Assembly: GCF_021347895.1 (NCBI RefSeq)
Contig: NC_067117.1
Location: 485,242 to 549,241 of the forward strand
Direction: 5' to 3'
DNA: 64,000 nt
Origin: Acanthochromis polyacanthus
Taxonomy: Eukaryota; Chordata; Actinopteri; Pomacentridae
The notes beneath the pieces were generated by a model. It was not told where the DNA came from, did no database searches, and worked only from the letters and a program-made list of their open reading frames with translations. Made by a program: the position numbers and the translations under genes. Below are positions 35,641 to 46,400 of this stretch, piece by piece. Within the stretch, counting starts at the first letter, position 1. Each line of letters starts with the position of its first letter.

Positions 35641-35800
35641 GCTGCTTGGGACCAGGGGAAGGATGCCTCTTCATGTTTCACTCGGACCCCTAGGCTGGGC
35701 GTAACAATTTACTTTGTGGAAAGCTCCAGTTCCCCAGAGCATGATACTGCCACCACCATGCCTGATGGTAGGTTTGGTGTTCTAGGGGTTAATAAAAAAA
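35640..35800 (-). mobile_element. Tc1-like transposase remnant
   Basis: AGAGCATGATACTGCCACCA is the complement of the region encoding the conserved KHGGGS-type motif of Tc1 transposases. A second such piece lies near 37355 and another in the element at 50776-52330. Confidence 0.55.
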
Positions 35801-35942
35801 ACACCCAAGACAGTCTGGAACCAGTCCTAAAAAGGTCTAAAACCAGGACCAAAATCAAACCTAAACCAAAAAAAATTTTCAGAATGCAGTCTGAAACCAG
35901 GACAACATCAGGACCAAAACCAAACCTCAATTACTTCTTTAA

Positions 35943-36847
35943 AGCTGCTGTCCGGAGTTTGAATCGCAGCGTCTCCCAAAACACTGTTGGTCCCTCCCTC
36001 TGATTTCCTTTATTTGTGCACGCGTGCAGTACATGAGAGAAGTGCCCGGAGTGCTGCAGCATCTCGCCTGTTTTACTGTTTTCCCCTCTTCTGCATTTAG
36101 TACATTTAGTAAATAATGAAGGAATTACGTTAGAATGCTGTATTGAGTCTAACTTGTCCTAATACCAAAATAACATGAATCTGCTAGGACGAACGAGTAA
36201 AGTTTCAATATGTGATTACACTCGTGTATCCCTCTGGATGACGTTGTTTATCAAACTTAGTGCATTTACGCGTGTATATGTGTTACATTGTTTATTTATT
36301 TCTATCTAGAGTTCAGAATTGCATGACTCCTCTGATGAAGAGTATGTCCCAGACGCCCCAACATCTTCCTCCAGAGGTCGGGCATCTAAACGAAGCCGTC
36401 AGGCGGGCTATGGAGGCCGTGGTCGGGGAGCGACGCGAGCACCCCGAGCCAAAAAACGTCCTGCAGTCTCTTGGCCTGACAAGCCGTGGGATCGGTAACT
36501 TTCTGGAAGTTGCTGATCCCTGATGCTCTCTCCTCCACGAGCAAAACAAATGTGCGTGCGGTTGCGTAGTGCGTAGCTCGCCCACCTCTGCATGGGCTTG
36601 CTTGCTGTGCGCGTAACCGTTGATTGACAGCATGACAAAGCTGAAGCTCGAACTTGATTGGTCGGCAGCGACCGGCGCTTTTTGGAATAACATGGGGGTC
36701 TATGAGAGGAAGGCGGAGCTCAGGAATAAATTTTCATATCGCGTTATACTAACTTTATATTTATGTATCGAACTAGACTAACACATTTAAGCTTTGTTAA
36801 AAAATGATACATAGATTGAAAACAAACGGAAACTCCGGACAGCAGCT
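35943..36847 (+). mobile_element. piggyBac-type element with transposase N-terminal remnant
   Basis: Ends are AGCTGCTGTCCGGAGTTT and AAACTCCGGACAGCAGCT, with TTAA immediately outside both (35939-35942 and 36848-36851). Inside, about 36310-36495, a frame reads SSDEEYVPDAPTSSSRGRAS and ends at AAGCCGTGGGATCG before a donor-like GTAACTT. An acidic/basic N-terminus like this is typical of piggyBac transposases. The catalytic part is missing, so it is a deletion derivative. Confidence 0.7.
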
Positions 36848-36859
36848 TTAAGAGTCAAA

Positions 36860-38210
36860 GACCTGCTCAAGACTGTCTGAAACCAGTCCTCATCCAGGAC
36901 CAGATCCACACTAAAATAAATCCTAAAGCAACTTTAAATCACATCCAGAACCATGAGAACTGAGACTGGAACCAAACATAAACCAGTCCCAAGTGTTAAG
37001 GAAAAATTGTACCAACATACAGAAGGTCACCCTTTGACCCCAATTGAAGGCACACAGAAGCACACCAACTGCTCAGACAGACAACTATTTGCTTATATAG
37101 CAACAATAACAAGGTTAGATCCTGCCTCTTTTCTCTCTCAGACAGTATAAACCCTCCAAGGACAGAGAGATTCCTCAGATTTGATACTGGCTTTGTCGGC
37201 ATATGTGGTCCTTGCTGTATCATTTCTCCTGAATTCAGTAAAGCATTTTTCTTCTACATCAGTCATCTGAGTCTCCTGAGTGTTTCTGAGTTCGCCTCCC
37301 GAGGTTTCTCACCTGAGATCGCAGAAATTCCTCTAACACCAAGAAAGCCACAGAGCATGATACTGCCACCTCCATGCCTGATGGCAGGTTTGGTGACTCT
37401 CAATGGTCTCTAAGCAGCAGGTGGTAGTTTGTGTTTTCTTCCCAATGGTGCTGAAGGTTAAAGGTTAAATTGACTTAGAGGAGTCAACAGCTGTAGTCAA
37501 TTGTGATGATTCACGTTAAGAGGCCATACCACTAAGAAAATAGGGTTAACAACAACTAATTATCACAAAAAATAATCATTTGAGTTTCAGTTTGCATGTT
37601 TGACCAAACAGATGTAGTCATAATTCCAGAAGATCTTTAATGAATCTATGAAAGAACCAAAATACAGGATTGTTTTAGTGACAAAGATTCCTCTTTCATT
37701 GGTTCCATCTTAAATTCAGAGTTCTGGGAGTCACAGGAAGCTACAGACTGATGCTAAACATGGACTTTACAGGTGGATGGAACTCGTTTACCTTCAGGGT
37801 CACATTTAATGTCTGAGATGTAAAACTTGACTAGCAGAGAGTTTGTCATCGTAGCAACAGCAGCTACCTCGGTCCAGTCGAGGCAGACGTCTGCCCTCCC
37901 TCAGCCCGGTTCTGTAGAAGGTTTCTCCCACTGACACCAGAGGAAACAGTTGGTTCCTCTGTAAGAACCTTGACACAGCCGATGTTAGGAATCGATGCTT
38001 TATGAATAAAACTGAATTTAATTTGGTTTCATGTTAAACTGATTTCATCATGAGACAGAAACTCTGAGTGTCCTGTTTGTTAGGAACAGTCCGATGGTGT
38101 GGACAAACCACCAGAAACAGCTGCTTTTTAAAGAAAATGAAGGAGTCGTGTTTCTTCAAAGGAAGGATGCTGACTGGCCAGCTGCCTGGTTACCGAGCAG
38201 GTAAATTCCT
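36860..38210. other. Intergenic with Tc1 remnant
   Basis: No gene is seen. About 37350-37410 is a second Tc1-like fragment (CAGAGCATGATACTGCCACC). Sequence on both sides of the piggyBac element contains irregular AAACCAGGACCA repeats, showing that it inserted into a low-complexity tract. Confidence 0.4.
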
Positions 38211-38529
38211 TCAGGTGTTGAGCTCATTCAGGTGGATGACGGTGATGGTGATGTCATCACGGTACCTGCGGCCAGGTCTGCCGGCAGACTCAGCATCTTT
38301 GCCAGACGGTTTGGGGCCACTGCTCTGTAGCCGTCGTCACCCAGCGCGTGGCGGAGCAGGTGGGTGGCGGCGTTCTGGTCCTCCAGCACCGACAGGACAC
38401 GGCCTCTCCGATCCAACAGGAGGCGCTGCAGGCCACCCAGAGTCATGCCCATGCCAGGAACAATGGGTCTCTGCTGCTGAAGGCCTGTGAAGACAAACAC
38501 ATGCTAACAGCTGGACTGATTTAACGATT

Positions 38530-38938
38530 TTTATCTCAGCTTCAATTCAGACCATCAACCAACAACCTTCAACCATCAACCTTCAACCAACAACCTTCAA
38601 CCATCAACCAACAACCTTCAAACATCAACTAACAACCATCAACCAACAACCTTCAATCTTCAACCTTCAACCATCAACCATCATCCAACAACCATCAATC
38701 ATCAACCATCAACCAACAACCATCAACCAACAACCTTCAATCTTCAACCATCAACCAACAACCTTCAACCATCAACCAACAACCTTCAATCTTCAACCAT
38801 CAACCTTCAATCTTCAACTATCAACCATCATCCAACAACCATCAACCAACAACCTTCAACCATCAACCAACAACCATCATCCAGCAACCATCAACCAACA
38901 ACCATCAATCTTCAGTCTTCAACCATAATCTTCAACAT
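38530..38938. repeat. Degenerate CAACCATCAACCAACAACC repeat
   Basis: Irregular tandem mix of ACCATCA, ACCAACA and ACCTTCA units, about 7 bp each, in the last intron of the PDP locus. Confidence 0.88.
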
Positions 38939-38939
38939 T

Positions 38940-39160
38940 TGCGGTGGTGCAATGGTTAACTTCCTGGACTGCTGATCTGAAGGTCAGAGGTTCAAACCCC
39001 GATGTGGTCAATGTTGGGCCCTTCACCCTTCCTGCTCCAGGGGTGCTGTACCATGGCTGAGCATGTGCTCTGACCCCCACAATTGGGAGGATATGCAAAA
39101 TCAGAATTTCCCCTTGTGAGATTAATAAGGGAAAATAAAATATATTTTTTTAAAAACCAT
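38940..39160 (+). mobile_element. tRNA-derived SINE
   Basis: A-box-like TGGTGCAATGGTTAAC (38945-38960) and B-box AGGTTCAAACCCC (38988-39000) at tRNA spacing. The body is GGTGCTGTACCATGGCTGA and GGGAGGATATGCAAAATCAG, with an A/T-rich tail. A familiar teleost SINE, inserted in the PDP locus. Confidence 0.8.
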
Positions 39161-41582
39161 CAGCGTCACATCAGAACCAACTGGGCATGCTCAGTACCTT
39201 GAAATATCCCACAGAGCATGACTGGATATTTCTGGATACATCTGCATTACAATATTTCAACAGTTATTTTTTCATTTTTGCTTTAATCTGTAATCCAGGT
39301 CATTTAAACACGGTTTTACTGCAGCGTTATTTCACAGGATTGGCTGCTGATCATCTCTAAGTCTTTCTGTATCACCTTCATTCTGTGAACTGAGGTGTCC
39401 TCGGGGCTCCATCCTCGGTCCTCGGTCTACTTTCTACATGCTCTCAAAACAACTACAGTCTTCATATCTGATCCTGAAGTCTTTATAATACAACAGCACT
39501 TATTGGGACACTAGACGGACCAGATCACTCCTAAAGTCTCAGCAGTAGACCTCACTGGTCCTGAAAACATAACATGATCCAAGTTCTTCCAGTCAAATAA
39601 ACTCCAAACATTAACTTTCTGATCAGTGACTCTAACACGTTGCAGTCAGGATTTTCTGAGGAACAGGAGCTCATTTCAGCTGTAAGGAGTAAAACCCTGA
39701 ACTCACCTGTCAGCTGCTCTCCAACCAGCTGGACCACCGTCTGTCGGTGCATCATCTCCACAGTCCGTCAGTCCGCCAGCACCAGGAACTTGTCTGCAGG
39801 AGTGATTCGATGCCGTGTGACATCCGGCTGGGCACTCAGGTAGGGCGGAGTGAGGTAATGTGGTGGCAGCATCCGGACCCGCGTCGCTGACCGCCGATAT
39901 GAGGTCCGGTCGAGTTTCATAGACGCGACTCAGCATCTCTGCACTCCATTTGAAGCGTACGTCTCCAAACGCCCTGAAGGGCAGCAGCAGACCGAGCAAG
40001 CGGTCGTGGCGAACCACCGTCCTCCGCTCCGACCGCGGGTGTTCCTCCAGAACCCTCTGCAGTTCCTCGGGGTTCTGAGCGTTGTGGTCACTGGTGAGGC
40101 TGGTGGCCGACCAACGGCCGTCCGCCTCCTGCATGCCCAGGACGGCCCGGCTGTCCCCTAGATTGGCCACGTGCAGAACTCCATTGGAGACGTGGACAAC
40201 GCAGGCCGTGCTGCCAGACAGCACCACCCGGAGGGGAGGACATAGGCAGGCCTTCCCCAGGGAGAGATACCGTCTGTGGACAGAGAGAGAGGAATTCACT
40301 CTGGTGGTCTGACATCTAAAGATCCAATGAAACTGTTGGTGCTGATCTTCTGGGCCTCAGCTGGACGTCTCCTGAAACACCTGCAGGATCCAAGGACCTT
40401 CACCTGGGGGAAGACATGGGACAGGTGGACCTGAGCCTCCACAGACAGGTCGTAGTCAAGGCGACGGAAGGCGTTGACCAGCGCTGATGTCACTCTGCTG
40501 TCGTCCTGCAACCAATCAGAGAGGAGTCAGATAATGATGTCAGAAGAAGGAGAAGCTCACAGGAACCAGAACTTACTGACGTCCTGAACAGCTCACACAG
40601 GATCTGCTGAATGCCCGGCAATACCAGGACCTGATCCTGATACTGGACGCTGATCAGGACAGATCCTGGATCTGACTTACGAGCTGATCCTGGACCTGAT
40701 ACTGGACCTGTCTCAGAAGCTGTCCTAGACCCTGACCCAGCAGCTGAGTCAGGGCCTCTGAACGAGACTTTGATCAGGTGGAGATGTTAAAGATGTCCAG
40801 ATGGTTTTTGTGGGTGTGTTGACAGTTCTGGACCTGTGCAGGTCTCGGTTCTAGTCTGGGTTCTAGATTTAGGTTGCTGTGTTTCTGGTTACCTCCTTGT
40901 CCTCGTCTTCATCTTCATCCTCCAGCCTCTCCTGCCAGTAGTTTCTCAGACTGTAGAAGGAGCTTGTCCCCCATCGGTCCCGCTATGGTCTTGTGGATGT
41001 TTGTGCCACTCAAGCAGCGGAGGTCCGGCCCGGTCCTCCTCCACGGCCCGGTCCAGCTCGGCCAGCGTCCTGAGCGGCAGTGAAGCCACACGATGTAGTA
41101 GAAGAGCCTCTGGCTGACGGCGTGGGCACAGGCCGGCCCGGCGTGACCATCGAACACTCCAAACAGGACGCCCCCGCGGCCTGGCAGGCAGGTGGCGCTG
41201 CTCCGACGGTCCTCACCTGGGTGGTTGGATGGCAGCATGTTGCTATGGAAACCAGGACGCCATGGGAGGCAGGGCCTCTGGGGAAGGTGTGGCTGTACTC
41301 GTTGGCCTGTCAACAGATGATCAGTGTGACTGATGCGGTTGATTCAAGGAGGTCAGATGGTGCTCACCTTTCTCACCTTAAAGATCTGATTGGTCTGAGC
41401 TGAACTCATTCTGCCCCGCTCCCGGCCTCGCCCCCCTGCCCCGCCCTGTACCTCCTGCTGCCTGATGGGAAATGGAATCCAGGCAGCGGAGGTGGGGGAG
41501 GAGGGGAAGGGAGGACAGGGAGCGACACTGGTGGAGGTTCCAACCTGCAGCGTCCACAGAAGGCTCTGGTTCTTCTCAACAT

Positions 41583-42610
41583 GGCAACACACGAGAACCA
41601 GCAGGAGAACCAGCAAGAGGAGAACCAGAGGAGGAGAACCAGCAGGAGAAGAGCCAGCAGGAGCAGAACCAGCAGGAGAAGAGCAGCAAGCAGAAACAAA
41701 TGGAGAATGAAGACTGGACCTAGAAGAGAACCAGAACCGTCATCAGCAGTGAGAACAGAGCGATTTTGGAGAACACAGAATAGCTGGAACCACAGCATCT
41801 GCCAGATGTTAGAAATAGACAGAAAACAGCTGCTGCAGCTCTGATACATGAATGAAACCACAGACAGAACCAACCTGACTGTTAAGAACCCAATCAGAGA
41901 ACGTAAAAGAACCTATGCAGCACTTTTCTGCCTTAGTGAATTTCTGAAGTACTCTGAGGTATTTAATGCCATACAGAGTTTCACAGTAACCTCACTGGTG
42001 AGCTTGGTTCTTTGCTGTCCTGGTGTCCTGTTGTGGTGTCCTTTGGGTCTGTCTCAGGTAGACAGGTGAATCTGGACTCTCCTGGTGAACTCTCCCTGGT
42101 CGTCGAGCGTGTCGCAGGTTGTTTCCTGCTGTTCTCTCGTGACCTTTGGCAGTAATGCAGTCAGCTATAAACTCCTGAAGCAGCTTCTCTCTCACCGGTT
42201 TCTACCTTCAGTCCAGCAGGTAAAGTTCAGGTGAGGCAGAACATCAGAACCGAGTCGCTGCAGGTTCCGATGCTCTGCTTCACAACAACAGAAAATTAGA
42301 CATAAAAGAAAAAGATGCAAAATCAAAACATGTGACAAAACATGTGATTCACCTGAACCAAGAACCAGACCCACTAGAACCAGACCTTCCAGAAACAGAC
42401 CCGCTAGAACCAGACCTTCCAAAACCATACCTACTAGAACAAGGCCTATTTTGACAGCTGATTGATTCACATGGAGGCTAATGTTTTTGATGGCCACATT
42501 TTTCACTATAATTGATTTAAAACAAGCCTGAACGTTTATCTTCCATTCTAAAATGAACCAAAGCTGCTAAACAGCTGCTGAATGTTTAATTAGATCAGGT
42601 TTTGTCAGAG
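41583..42610. other. No gene recognised
   Basis: Upstream side of the PDP locus. 41585-41700 is an imperfect AGAACCAGCAGG repeat, and 42355-42450 an AGAACCAGACC repeat. No promoter element or exon stands out. Confidence 0.35.
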
Positions 42611-42611
42611 G

Positions 42612-42962
42612 GCTGCTCAGTGGTATAGTGGTTAGCATGTTCACCTTGCAGCAACAAGATCCCTGGTTCAAATCCCAGAGTGGGTCTGGGATTTTTCTGT
42701 ATGGAGTTTGCATGTTCTCCCTGTGCATGCGTGGGTTTTCCTCCCACAGTCTAAAAACATGCTGAGGTTAATTGGTTACTCTAAATTGTCCGTAGGTGTG
42801 AATGTGAGTGTGATTGTGTGTCTGTATATGTGGCCCTGTGACAGACTGGTGACCTGTCCAGGGTGTCCCCTGCCTTCACCAGAGTCAGCTGGGATAGACT
42901 CCAGCACCCCCCATGACCCTAGTGAGGATAAAGGGGTGTATGGAGAATTGATGGATGGATGG
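42612..42962 (+). mobile_element. tRNA-derived SINE, long teleost type
   Basis: tRNA-like head with TAGTGGTTAGCATG and B-box GGTTCAAATCCC (42665-42676). The body follows (TGGAGTTTGCATGTTCTCCC, CCTCCCACAGTC, AATTGGTTACTCTAAATTG, TGACCTGTCCAGGGTGT), then AGCTGGGATAGACTCCAGC and a GATGGATGG tail. This complete layout is very characteristic of a widespread fish SINE. Confidence 0.88.
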
Positions 42963-43239
42963 AGGTTTTATCAGATGGGCAGAATTTTAGGAAAATGCTC
43001 CATAATTCCTGGGGGTAATAACTGTAAATAACATTCTAATCAGCCATCTTTATATAATCACCAGATATTATGCAGGAAACAGGAGCTCAGTGACACGGTA
43101 AAGTACAGACTTCCTTTGATCAGAACAGTTTAAACGAACACTGAGCTCTTCTCCAACCGCAGCGTTGACATGTGGGTGAATCATAATTATTATGTGTGGC
43201 AGTGCTCAGGTTCCTCCAGCAGCGGGCAGTAATCAGAGA

Positions 43240-43404
43240 AGAACACCAACGACGCCATGACACCGGAAGCTGTAGCGGCAGCTGGAGATTTATCTCCGGT
43301 ACCGTCGGTTTGGGTCGGACGTCGGAGCCGGAGTTTGTCCGGTTCTTTATTTAAAGCTAAAATCAGCAGCAGAGTTTCTGTTTCAAGTCCAGCCGGCAGC
43401 AGAG
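43240..43404 (+). promoter_or_regulatory. isy1: isy1 promoter and 5' UTR
   Basis: A CpG-rich stretch upstream of the isy1 start codon, with an ETS site ACCGGAAGC near 43261 and CGCCATGAC (YY1-like) just before it. No TATA box is seen. Typical of housekeeping promoters. Confidence 0.45.
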
Positions 43405-46400
43405 ATGGTGAGAAGCAGCTTTGACTCCATCACTCCGCCGTTAGCATGCTAGCCGTTAGCATGCTAACAGCTGTAACTCCCTCGCACCGCCGTTAGCTTC
43501 ATTCATTAACATTAACTACTATTTGAACTAAGACCAGTAAAAATTCATCAGCTCCTAAACTGAGACGAACTTTCCTTCTCTGGTTTTCCCGCCGTTCAGT
43601 TCAGCAGATTTCTGAAGGACCCGTTTAATAAAAACACGGAAATACAAAATATATTAGGACCTGTTTCGGTGTTTTTACTCTTTAGTGCTCGGCTATTTAA
43701 CACTGAGATGTGTTCAGTCATGAAGCTGAGTCTGGAACTCGTTAGATTAAACTGTTTGGTACAGTGTTATAATATTGTAGTAGTTAGTATATTGTGGTGT
43801 TATGTTGTCTTAGTGTTGTTGATCTGTTAGAGTTCTGTTCTACTGCTAAATATTTTTTTCTAAAACTAGTCCTGGTCTCTCAGTGTTGTGGTATCTGAGG
43901 CCCAGTTCTCTCTAGATTGTTCTCCCATGTCTCAGTGAGATTACAGGTATAAACGAAGGATAAATAAATGAATTTTGTGTAAATATCAGATAATGTGTTT
44001 TTCAGCTCTTGGAGGGTTCATATCTGTTCTATTATTTTATTTCATATTCTATTCTACTATTTTATATTCAGCTCCAGTCTGCTTTCTGTCTCTCTGCCCT
44101 TCACGTTTCTCTGAACTGAACTTCAGTCATTAACCTGAAACTCTTTGAAAGTTTTATTGATCAGTTGAACTGATCAGACGTATTGATCAGCTGATCAGAG
44201 GGATGTTTCTAACTGCTGATGTTTGTGTTTGCGAGGCGAGAAACGCTGAGAAGGCCATGTGAGTATCCGGTTACCTTCATATTGAAACTGTTCAGGAGAG
44301 GACAGGTGAGTCTGGACCACCTGGAGAGGACAGGTGATGGTTCTGCTGAGAAACATGCTGGTTTCCAGGTTCCCTCTGCGGCTGCTTCACCTGGATAAGG
44401 TTCAGACTCACCTGTTCTCAGGTCACAGCTCTGATGTCATCAGTGATCAATAACTTTATGAATCAAACAATCAGCTCCACACCCTGACAGTAAACTGTGT
44501 CTGATGGTTCTCCTCCTGGTTCTGTCTCTCAGGACGGCTCTGGCCCGGTTCAGACAGGCTCAGCTGGAGGAAGGAAAAGTAAAGGTGAGTTCTACTACAT
44601 TCTAAAGTCCAGGAGAACCCTGTAAGAACATACCTGTCTGTTACTTTAAATGAACTGCTGCAGAACAATGAGTTGTAGAGGAGGAACCTAAAGAGCCTGA
44701 AGCTGATCTGGAGAACCAAACGTCTGCAGCTTTTAGAGCTTTCAGAGCTAAAGAACCTGAAATAGAGAACTGCTGAAGAAGCTCAAATCTAAAGAAATGA
44801 TTCTGTCAGAAAGTTAAACAGCTGATGTCTGTCTGTCTGCAGGAGAGGAGACCTTTTCTGGCCTCAGAATGTTCTGAACTTCCTAAAGCTGAAAAGTGGA
44901 GACGACAGGTACTCAACTGTAGTAACCTGTAGTAATACTGTAGCACACCTGTAGTAATACTGTAGTAATACTGTAGTAATACTGTAGTACACCTGTAGTA
45001 ATACTGTAGTACACCTGTAGTAATACTGTAGTAATACTTCAGTAATACTGTAGTAATACTGTAGTACACCTGCAGTAATACTAGTAGTAATACTGTAGTA
45101 CACCTGTAGTAATACTGTAGTAATACTGTAGTACACCTGCAGTAATACTGTAGTAATACTGTAGTACACCTGTAGTAATATTGTAGTAATACTTCAGTAA
45201 TACTTAGTAATACTGTAGTACACCTGCAGTAATACTGTAGTAATACTGTAGTACACCTGTAGTAATACTGTAGTACACCTGTAGTAATACTGTAGTACAC
45301 CTGTAGTAATACTGCAGTAATACTGTAGTACACTGTAGTAATACTGTAGTACAACCTGTAGTAATTACTGTAGTAAACTGCAAGTAATACTATAGTAATA
45401 CATGTAAGTACACACTGCAGTAATCACTGTAGTAATACCTGTAGTACACCTGTCAGTAACTAACTGAGTACACCTGCAAGTAATACCTGCAGTATACTGT
45501 AGTAATACTGTAGATAGCACCTGTAGTAATACTGTAGTAACCTGCAGTAATACTGTAGTAATTACTGTAGTACACCTGTAGTAATACTGTAGTAATCAAC
45601 TGCAAGTAATACTGATAGTAATACTGTAGTACACCATGCCAGTATATACTGTAGTAAACTGTAGTACACCTGTAGTAATACTGTAGTAATACTGTAGTAA
45701 TACTGTAGTACCATCCTGCCAGTAATACTGTAGTAATACTGTAGTACACCTGTAGTAATACTGTAGTACACCTGCTAGTAAGACTGTAGTAATACTGTAA
45801 GTACAACCTGTCAGTATACTGCAGTATACTGTAGTACACCTGTAGTAATACTGCAGTAATACTGTAGTACACCTGCAGTAATACTGTAGTAATACTGTAG
45901 TACACCTGTAGTAATACTGCAGTAATACTGTAGTACACCTGCAGTAATACTGTAGTAATACTGTAGTACACTGCAGTAATACTGTAGTAATACTGTAGTA
46001 CACCTGTAGTAATACTGTAGTAATACTGTAGTACACCTGCAGTAATACTGTAGTAATAACTGTAGTACACCTGTAGTCATACTGTAGTAATACTGCAGTA
46101 TACTGCAGTAATACTGTAGTACACTGCAGTAATACTGTAGTAATACTGTAGTACACCTGTAGTCATACTGTAGTCATACTGCAGTTAATACTGTAGTCAT
46201 ACTGCAGTAATACTGTAGTACACCTGTAGTAATAACTGTAGTAATACTTCAGTAATACTGTAAGTAATACTGTAGTACACCTGCAGTAATACTGTAGTAA
46301 TACTGTAGTTACACCTGTAGTAATACTGTAGTAATACTGTAGTACACCTGCAGTATACTGTTAGTGATACTGTAGTACACCTGTAGTAATACTGTAGTAA

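Larger units (their letters stand above)
38211..41582 (-). pseudogene. Pyruvate dehydrogenase phosphatase (PDP) family, frame-broken
   Basis: PPM-type mitochondrial phosphatase that dephosphorylates and activates the pyruvate dehydrogenase E1 subunit. Apparent exons (minus strand): 41582-41377 (leader MLRRTRAFCGRC to SSAQTNQIFK), 41306-40893, 40505-40404, 40273-39717, 38484-38211. Family motifs survive: ANEYS, EDRRSSATCL, GVFDGHAGPAC (about 41140-41165; metal-binding Asp), VANLGDSRAVLG, DHNAQN, RAFGDVRFKW, DKFLVLA, DQNAATHLLRHA and YRDDIT. But every exon except the 34-codon one needs at least one single-base correction: between leader and SSAQ, near 41270, 41090, 40950, 39860, 39800, 39765 and 38272. 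It may be a recent pseudogene or a locus with sequencing errors; the intact motifs and splice sites leave this open. It resembles PDP1 more than PDP2, but has introns. Confidence 0.75.

Noticed and set aside
41406..41873. 155-codon minus-strand frame with a leucine/valine-rich start
   Set aside because: The first half is an artefact of AGAACCAGCAGG repeats. Only its end, from 41582, corresponds to the PDP leader exon and is reported there.
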